Assembly (NCBI GenBank): GCA_964348015.1
Contig: CAYGBC010000039.1
Coordinates: forward strand, 113,209-177,208
Length of the DNA stretch: 64,000 nucleotides
Direction of reading: 5' to 3'
Source: SOIA01 sp964348015
GTDB lineage: Bacteria > Acidobacteriota > Aminicenantia > Aminicenantales > Aminicenantaceae
The translations under genes and the position numbers were made by a program. Below, piece by piece: positions 58,712 to 64,000 of the stretch. Positions within the stretch are counted from its first letter, which is position 1. Every line of letters starts with the position of its first letter. Below the pieces are notes generated by a model, which searched no databases, was not told the origin of the DNA, and saw nothing but the letters and a program-made list of their open reading frames with translations.

Positions 58712-60112
58712 CTATTTCTCTATTGTCTCATGGTATTCATCGTCTATGTTGATATCCCACACTGAGTGATCTTCCCCCAGGATGTTCCGGATGGCGTACA
58801 TCGCACTCAACATCGAGTGGTCCTGGTTGTTGTACCTGTGAAGGCCGTTGCGTCCCATCGTCTGGAAATTTTTTAATCCCTCCAGGTAGCTTTTGATGAT
58901 ATCCACTCTTTCCATGTAACCTTCATCATAGATCGGATAAGTCTTGGGCGATCTGATGACCAGGCCGTCGATGATCTGTCCTCGCGAGGCAAACTTAAGT
59001 TTGACGGCCTCCTCTTTTGCCATTTCGATCAATGCTTCGTCGCCCTTTTTCCAGATATCATCTGTGTCAAAGCAGAAGTATTCCAACCCGAGAGTGGTCA
59101 TCTTGGGATCAGGGACCATCTCCGGGCTCCAATTCTTGAAGTTTTGAATCCGGCCGACTCGAACTTCCGGGGAGTGAATATAGATCCAGTTATCCGGGAA
59201 GATGACAGGTTTGTCGATGATCAAGCCCACCGTGAAGAAATCGCGGTATTTCAGGTTTTGAGCAGCCTCGAGGACTTCAACCGGTGCATCCGGTTTGATG
59301 CCCAGAACCAGCTCTCTCAAAGGGACAGTGGATAAGAAATGATCTCCGCTGATTTCTTGAAGAGAGCCGTTGTTTTGTATTGTCAGGGAGATAACTGTGT
59401 CGTTTTTCCTGTTGAATCGCACGACAGGAGTGTTGAGTTTGACCTTTCCTCCTTTTTTTTCTATGAGCTCCCTCGCTGCATTCCACATCTGTCCCGGACC
59501 TCTTCTGGGATACTGAAACTCGTCGATGAGAGTGGTGACACGGCCTTTGCCCAGGAAGCCGATCGAATTCAAAATGGCTTTTCCGAGGGAAAGACTTTTG
59601 ATCCTCTGGGCAGCCCAATCCGCCTGGATTTCTGTGCAGGGTATCCCCCAGACCTTCTCGGTGTAGGTCTTGAAGAATATGTGGAATAATTTTTTCCCGA
59701 ACTTATTCGAAATCCATTCCTCGAAATTTTTAACGTCTTTATACGGACGAATCTGAGAAATAATATAGCTTCCTACGATGGAAACGGAGTTGATCAGCCC
59801 GAGGTTTTTCAAGGCGTTGAGCGGTTTCAAGGGGTAATAGAAAAATTTATTGTTATAGTAGATCCTGGACAATCTGGGCCGAATGAGAAAGTCATCTCCC
59901 AGGATTTCATTCCAGATTTTCTGCACTTCCTCATACTTTGTGAAGAACCGATGCCCTCCGACATCGAATAAGTAATCGCTAAAATCGACGGTCTTGGAAA
60001 TTCCCCCGACTTCTCCCTCTTTTTCGAACACGACCGCATTCAGTCCTTTTTTACAGGCCTCATACGCAGCTGTGAGTCCAGCCGGACCTGCACCGGCGAT
60101 GATGACTTTCAT
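58712..60112 (-). CDS. NAD(P)/FAD-dependent oxidoreductase (amine-oxidase/UDP-galactopyranose-mutase-like)
   Basis: The 466-residue flavoprotein has the FAD motif IIAGAGPAGLTAAYEACKKG at residues 4-23, a VVFEKEGEVGGIS ribose-binding strand, and FDVGGHRFFTKYEEVQKIW. It resembles phytoene-desaturase/protoporphyrinogen-oxidase-like proteins that also include UDP-galactopyranose mutases. The basic YYNNKFFYYPLKPL segment is like sugar-nucleotide-active members. Given GtrA and GT39 neighbours, it may act on a nucleotide sugar or lipid-linked sugar; this is inference. Confidence 0.83.
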   Translation of the reverse strand: MKVIIAGAGPAGLTAAYEACKKGLNAVVFEKEGEVGGISKTVDFSDYLFDVGGHRFFTKYEEVQKIWNEILGDDFLIRPRLSRIYYNNKFFYYPLKPLNALKNLGLINSVSIVGSYIISQIRPYKDVKNFEEWISNKFGKKLFHIFFKTYTEKVWGIPCTEIQADWAAQRIKSLSLGKAILNSIGFLGKGRVTTLIDEFQYPRRGPGQMWNAARELIEKKGGKVKLNTPVVRFNRKNDTVISLTIQNNGSLQEISGDHFLSTVPLRELVLGIKPDAPVEVLEAAQNLKYRDFFTVGLIIDKPVIFPDNWIYIHSPEVRVGRIQNFKNWSPEMVPDPKMTTLGLEYFCFDTDDIWKKGDEALIEMAKEEAVKLKFASRGQIIDGLVIRSPKTYPIYDEGYMERVDIIKSYLEGLKNFQTMGRNGLHRYNNQDHSMLSAMYAIRNILGEDHSVWDINIDDEYHETIEK

Positions 60113-60137
60113 GGCCTGTTTCTCCTTTCTCCGGGGA

Positions 60138-62102
60138 TTAAAATCCTTTCTCAGGGAAAACGCGGTACAATTTTCTTTGGATTTGCTGTTCTAACCTCTG
60201 CGTGATGATTCGTGCGTCCTCTATCCTTCCTGTTTTCAAATAGCAGCTCACCAGATGGTTGAGCATCTGATTCCTCACTTCCGGTTGTTTCTCGATTTGG
60301 AGTGATGCTTCAAAATAGAACGCTGCGGTCTCGAAATCTTTTTGAGCTTTATGATTTTTTCCTTTTTCAAAAAGAAAGGAAACATCCACATCGAGGTAAC
60401 CGTTCTGTTCAAAAATGTGATCGATGAATTGTGAATAGTTGGTGGAATACAGGTCATAGAATTTTTGAGGCCTGTCGATCAATTCCACCAATTTCTTTCC
60501 TTTTTTTACGGGGACTATAGGGTCTCCGTACATGAGTTTTCCGTCTTCTTTCTTCATCGGGAGCAGCATTCCTTTTTCCAGGGTGCCCAGATAAAGATAA
60601 AATGTTCTCTCCGGAAAGCATTGAATAAGATCTCCGTTTTCTTTTCCTCTGTCCCTCGCGTAGATGATATTGTTTTCCAGTTGAGGGTCATTGTAAAGAA
60701 ACCCGGACCCCCACCACCCGTACGGAAAATATTCGATCGGATGGTAGATGAATTTCATGATGACTAATGATTTTTTCAGGTCGACCGACTCGAGTGTTCG
60801 ATTGATGTTGGATGTGACGGCCGCGTATTTATTCGCGTATCCGTGATAATACCATTCTGTTTCCGGCGGCCAGATCCAATGGGGAAAACGGATGAAAAAG
60901 GCATAGGCCGTGAAAACGACCAACGTGGAAATCAGTGCCTTATTGAGCGTGCCTTTGTTAATTTTTTTGAATTTATCCAGTAAAAGCTTGGGAGTCTCAG
61001 CGAGTCCTCTTGCACTCAGCAGAATGAGAAGAGGCAGAGCCTCGAAGATCATCCTGGCGCCGATCAGTATATAGGTCCCCCAGAAAAAGAAAAGGCTTAT
61101 CAAGAGGGAGAAGAAACCTGATGCGAGAAGAAGGTCTTTTTTTCTATTATCTGGATTTATTTTTGTCAGGAAAAACAAGGGCACGAGTGCCAAAAACGAA
61201 GACAACGGCCAGCCGAATAAATATTTATTCAAAGATCCTATGTAGTTGAATACCTGGGTGAAACCCAGGAATATGGTGTGCGGGATATCCGTATACCCGG
61301 TTTTGGCAAAACCGATTCCGTGGGCCTTCCCGTGAGAAATTTCGTATCCGAATGTCAGCAAATTCCCGTTTGTCAAATAGTTGTAAAAAAGAAGAGAAGA
61401 GATTGAAAGGATTAAGATGAAAGTGAATGCCGCTCCATTTTTCAGGTTTTTTCTCAGGTTCTTCAAAAGTCTGAAAGCGTAAAATATCAAAAAAGGGAGG
61501 GAAATGAAAAAAGCCGTGTAAGGGCGAATGAGAAAAGCCATTCCCAATCCCAGGCCGGCCATCATTCCGTTCGTCAAAGATGGGTTTTTGAGTGACCGGA
61601 ACAGAAAAAGCAGAAAGACGGATGTGAAGAACATGCAGCTCGTGTGGGACATCATGGTTGAAGACATCAGCAGGAACCAGATGGATACCGTTCCCAGTGC
61701 GGCCGCAATGATGCCGGTCTTTTCATCATAGATTTCCTTTCCCAGGAAAAAGAAAATAATGATAGAAAAAGCCGCAAACAGGGGATTCACGATCCAGGGC
61801 GCATTGAGCAGGACGCCAAGCACAAGCAACAGGGGATAGCCGAAAGGATACTGGCCGTACCAATTTCCGTTGTTGATCATGTGCGTAAAGTCAAAGAATT
61901 CTTTACCGCACGGAGACGCATAATAAAGTTTGCCGGATAGGAATATTTGAGCCTGGAACAGATAGACTATCTCATCGTTTATGTGAGGAATGTGATCGAA
62001 GATAAAGTAAGACATGAGATTTGTGAACAGGAAAACGAGAAGTGCGCAGAGAACGACCGGCCAAGGAATACGCATTTTTTTTTGTAATGGCTGTGTTTTC
62101 AT
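60138..62102 (-). CDS. GT39-type membrane glycosyltransferase with C-terminal TPR-like region
   Basis: The protein, of about 654 residues, has 11-12 membrane helices. The first periplasmic loop carries the acidic pair of GT39/ArnT-like enzymes (HINDEIVYLFQAQIFLSG), which use polyprenyl-phosphate sugars. A soluble C-terminal part ends with TPR-like repeats (FETAAFYFEASLQIEKQP and HLVSCYLKTGRIEDARIITQ). It would transfer a sugar to a lipid or protein on the periplasmic face. The ATG at 62102 was preferred over a TTG at 62117; neither has a strong ribosome site. It lies 26 nt upstream of the flavoprotein gene. Confidence 0.82.
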   Translation of the reverse strand: MKTQPLQKKMRIPWPVVLCALLVFLFTNLMSYFIFDHIPHINDEIVYLFQAQIFLSGKLYYASPCGKEFFDFTHMINNGNWYGQYPFGYPLLLVLGVLLNAPWIVNPLFAAFSIIIFFFLGKEIYDEKTGIIAAALGTVSIWFLLMSSTMMSHTSCMFFTSVFLLFLFRSLKNPSLTNGMMAGLGLGMAFLIRPYTAFFISLPFLIFYAFRLLKNLRKNLKNGAAFTFILILSISSLLFYNYLTNGNLLTFGYEISHGKAHGIGFAKTGYTDIPHTIFLGFTQVFNYIGSLNKYLFGWPLSSFLALVPLFFLTKINPDNRKKDLLLASGFFSLLISLFFFWGTYILIGARMIFEALPLLILLSARGLAETPKLLLDKFKKINKGTLNKALISTLVVFTAYAFFIRFPHWIWPPETEWYYHGYANKYAAVTSNINRTLESVDLKKSLVIMKFIYHPIEYFPYGWWGSGFLYNDPQLENNIIYARDRGKENGDLIQCFPERTFYLYLGTLEKGMLLPMKKEDGKLMYGDPIVPVKKGKKLVELIDRPQKFYDLYSTNYSQFIDHIFEQNGYLDVDVSFLFEKGKNHKAQKDFETAAFYFEASLQIEKQPEVRNQMLNHLVSCYLKTGRIEDARIITQRLEQQIQRKLYRVFPEKGF

Positions 62103-62117
62103 CGTTTGGTGATTCAA

Positions 62118-62326
62118 CTTCTTTCGCGAAAGAGATCTGCAATTCGCATCTACAGCTCGTACAGGTTCTTGATTAAGAACATCATTTCAGTCGAAGATTT
62201 CGAGTATTCTGGCACAGTCTGGAGAGTAAAGCAATCGCCTCTTGTGGTGAATCAGGAGATGATTTTTTGTGCATTTTTTCATCTTCAGGGGTGAAATTCT
62301 GAATTCAAGCATAAATCCCCATAGCT
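62118..62326. other. Intergenic region between queE and the GT39 gene
   Basis: About 210 nt following queE (minus) and preceding the GT39 gene (minus). It presumably holds the promoter of the surface-glycan cluster, but I could not pick a convincing -10/-35 pair or a terminator. Confidence 0.4.
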
Positions 62327-62956
62327 CTATTTAATGCCGTAGATCTTGTGAAGCTGGAGAGAGATCCTGATGTTCTTGAGCTCTTTTTTCCCAGCCTGTC
62401 TGAGAATCTTCAATCCCAATTCCATGCTCCATTTTCTGTTGGATTGAGGCTGGAGAAGGATCGGGATGCTCTCGGGAAACTCGTTTCTGATGTGCCGGAC
62501 CTGTTCAAGGTTCAGGCTCTTGATGACGATGACCTTGACTTCTGTGGCCTTCTCGCGGTATTCGGGTTGAAACGCATAATCATCTGGTTTGGGCGATACG
62601 GAATACCAGTCGACAGGGAGAGGAATGTAGTGGGTCGCATTGGTTTCCACCTGTATTTTGAAATCCTTCCTCTTCAACTCTCTGACCAAACCAGAGATGT
62701 CCTGGATAAGCGGCTCTCCTCCTGTCAGGCAAATCCACTCGGAGGGAAAATCCTGGTGAATTCTTTCAATTTCCTTCAGTATCTGAGCCGCTGAATACTC
62801 CTTTCCCTCCATCCAGGCGTACTGGGTGTCGCAGAACTCGCATTTCAAATTGCATCCTGCAAAACGGATGAAGATGGTGGGTTCGCCCTGCCTTAGGCCT
62901 TCACCTTGGACGGAAGGGAAAATTTCAATTATTTTCAGAATAGGTGGCTGAGGCAT
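62327..62956 (-). CDS. queE: 7-carboxy-7-deazaguanine synthase
   Basis: The 209-residue radical-SAM enzyme has the cluster motif in FAGCNLKCEFCDTQYAW (Cx3Cx2C) near residues 34-41, and substrate elements FPSVQGEGLRQGEPTIFIRF and CLTGGEPLIQDISGLVRELK. It converts 6-carboxy-tetrahydropterin (QueD product) to 7-carboxy-7-deazaguanine, the substrate of QueC. It begins 32 nt inside the end of queD, so the queC-queD-queE genes form one overlapping operon. Confidence 0.95.
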   Translation of the reverse strand: MPQPPILKIIEIFPSVQGEGLRQGEPTIFIRFAGCNLKCEFCDTQYAWMEGKEYSAAQILKEIERIHQDFPSEWICLTGGEPLIQDISGLVRELKRKDFKIQVETNATHYIPLPVDWYSVSPKPDDYAFQPEYREKATEVKVIVIKSLNLEQVRHIRNEFPESIPILLQPQSNRKWSMELGLKILRQAGKKELKNIRISLQLHKIYGIK

Positions 62957-63272
62957 CTTCGGATTCCCAGACGGTCACCTGGGTCACAGGGAACTTTTTT
63001 TTCAATTCAAGGAAAAAATGACGCGCCAGATTTTCAGCCGAAGGATTGAAATCGTAAACCTCATTGAGAAGAGCATGGTCGGGGAGGATTTTAGAGAGTT
63101 CTTGTTTGATCAGTGTGAAATCTATCCCGATTCCCGTCTTGTCCAGTTGGGTGGCTTCGACTTCCACTTCGACTTGGAATGTGTGCCCGTGGACCTTCTC
63201 GCATTTGCCCTTATATTCTTTTAAAAAGTGAGCAGCCTGGAACTTGTCTTTGACCTTCAGGATCCAGCTCAT
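62925..63272 (-). CDS. queD: 6-carboxy-5,6,7,8-tetrahydropterin synthase
   Basis: The 115-residue, PTPS-family enzyme converts dihydroneopterin triphosphate to 6-carboxy-tetrahydropterin. The zinc His residues are in QAAHFL and VHGHTFQVEVEV, and the catalytic Cys is in GKCEKVHGH. The downstream part has DFTLIKQELSKILPDHALLN and TVWESEDASATY, with the pterin-anchoring Glu. It overlaps queC by 4 nt (ATGA) and queE by 32 nt, a very compact arrangement. Confidence 0.95.
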   Translation of the reverse strand: MSWILKVKDKFQAAHFLKEYKGKCEKVHGHTFQVEVEVEATQLDKTGIGIDFTLIKQELSKILPDHALLNEVYDFNPSAENLARHFFLELKKKFPVTQVTVWESEDASATYSENN

Positions 63273-63964
63273 ATTTTACCTTCTTTTTCCAGCCGAAGAA
63301 GGAGATGGTCTTTCTCTCCAACATCTTCCCAGGCTTTTTGGCGGAGAACGCATGCAGAACATTTCTGGCAGGGAACTTCTGTCCCTGCATAACAGGAAAC
63401 AGAATAGGAATAATCCGCCCCTAACGACAGGCCTTCTTTGATGATCTCGGATTTTTTCTTTTTGACAAAAGGCGCAAGGATTTGAAGACGATCCTGGTCA
63501 GCAGAGAAACTTGTGCCCAGGTTAACCGCATCTTCCATGGATTTCACAAAATCCTCTCGTGTGTCGGGATAGTTCGGGGAATCCAAAACATGAAACCCAC
63601 AGACGATTTCTTTTATTCCCTCCACATCCGCCCAGGCAGAAGCCATGGCCAGGAATATTCCGTTTCGGAAGGGGACATAAGTCAAAGGCAAACCTTCCTC
63701 GATCTTGTCCACGCTTTGGTATTGAGGCAAAGGCAGATGAGTGTCGGTGAGGGCCGAACCGCCTATTTGTTTGAGGTTGACATTGAATATCTTATGCGGA
63801 ATTTTGAGCATCTGGGCTAATTTTTCTGCCATGTGGATTTCGATCCTGTGGCGCTGTCCGTAATCAAAGGTCAGGGCCGTGACCTTTTCGTGCGTGTTGA
63901 GAGACCAGTAAAGGACGGTTGTCGAGTCGATCCCTCCTGAGAACAAAACGATACTTTCTTTCAT
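63269..63964 (-). CDS. queC: 7-cyano-7-deazaguanine synthase
   Basis: The 231-residue, ATP-dependent enzyme converts 7-carboxy-7-deazaguanine to preQ0. The PP-loop is SGGIDSTTVLYWS at residues 9-21, and the C-terminal zinc site is CYAGTEVPCQKCSACVLRQK. The 36 nt upstream to the window edge contain no visible riboswitch or other gene. It is the first gene of the queC-queD-queE operon; queF at 54783 completes the route to preQ1. Confidence 0.96.
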   Translation of the reverse strand: MKESIVLFSGGIDSTTVLYWSLNTHEKVTALTFDYGQRHRIEIHMAEKLAQMLKIPHKIFNVNLKQIGGSALTDTHLPLPQYQSVDKIEEGLPLTYVPFRNGIFLAMASAWADVEGIKEIVCGFHVLDSPNYPDTREDFVKSMEDAVNLGTSFSADQDRLQILAPFVKKKKSEIIKEGLSLGADYSYSVSCYAGTEVPCQKCSACVLRQKAWEDVGEKDHLLLRLEKEGKI

Positions 63965-64000
63965 TTTTTACAATTCTCAGCCCGATGATAAAAGATAGGG

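Noticed and set aside
1..64000. CRISPR arrays, insertion sequences, prophage or tRNA genes
   Set aside because: No regularly spaced repeats, transposase/integrase motifs or tRNA-like folds were recognised on reading both strands by eye.

Overview
This window reads as a chromosomal segment of a Gram-negative-type anaerobe or facultative organism. It has TolC-type outer-membrane channels, a TonB-dependent receptor, lipoproteins and possible beta-barrel proteins. Spacing is tight, with many ATGA/TTGA stop-start overlaps, and no phage or transposase genes are visible. The mix of DUF5916 protein, dipeptidyl-peptidase III, paired M16 proteases, sodium symporters and peptidase-linked operons suggests an Acidobacteriota relative such as Aminicenantes (OP8). 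That placement is inference from gene content only, because no rRNA is present.

Layout. 1-12845 (all minus) is one long co-oriented run. In transcription order it holds an ECF sigma factor, its zinc anti-sigma partner, an LTxxQ periplasmic protein, a MacA/MacB-ATPase/MacB-permease/TolC export system, a DUF5916 outer-membrane protein, and a CzcC/CzcB/CusA-type metal-efflux set whose RND pump runs off the left edge. 13770-18327 (plus) is a respiratory operon: single-anchor succinate dehydrogenase (C-A-B) followed without a break by a Rieske protein, a fused b6/subunit-IV cytochrome b and a small membrane protein. 18816-26845 carries a RadC-like protein, formate-tetrahydrofolate ligase, a DPP III-like peptidase, thiolase plus 3-hydroxyacyl-CoA dehydrogenase, and recA. 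26909-31490 (minus) holds a small Cys-containing ORF, a SagB-type oxidoreductase, a serine hydrolase with TPRs and an NhaC-type antiporter. 31782-41712 has a coiled-coil membrane protein, uvrA, a DUF3311/sodium symporter/M20 aminoacylase operon, mntP, a decayed SnoaL-like gene and a TonB-dependent receptor under a cobalamin riboswitch.

41713-42765 is the most regulatory stretch. It contains the B12 riboswitch with promoter and terminator and, just upstream of it, a separate miniature transcription unit (promoter, RBS, 30-codon ORF, hairpin terminator) that I cannot assign to a known family. 42766-54513 holds a PLP decarboxylase, a B3/B4-domain protein, a GH172-type protein, an M16 pair (one active, one lacking the zinc motif), TrmO, a DUF123 nuclease-like protein, ilvE, and a run of small methyltransferase/radical-SAM/Cys-rich genes. 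54783-64000 has queF, an EamA transporter, a cell-surface glycoconjugate cluster (sulfatase-fold enzyme, GtrA, flavoprotein, GT39) and queC-queD-queE.

Recurring expression signals are TTGACA-like/17-nt/TTTAAT-like promoters, translational coupling by 1-4 nt overlaps, and occasional TTG/GTG starts chosen by Shine-Dalgarno spacing. No tRNA, rRNA, CRISPR array or insertion sequence was recognised by eye. Functional names are from motif recognition only, without database searches. Positions of short sites may be off by a base or two.
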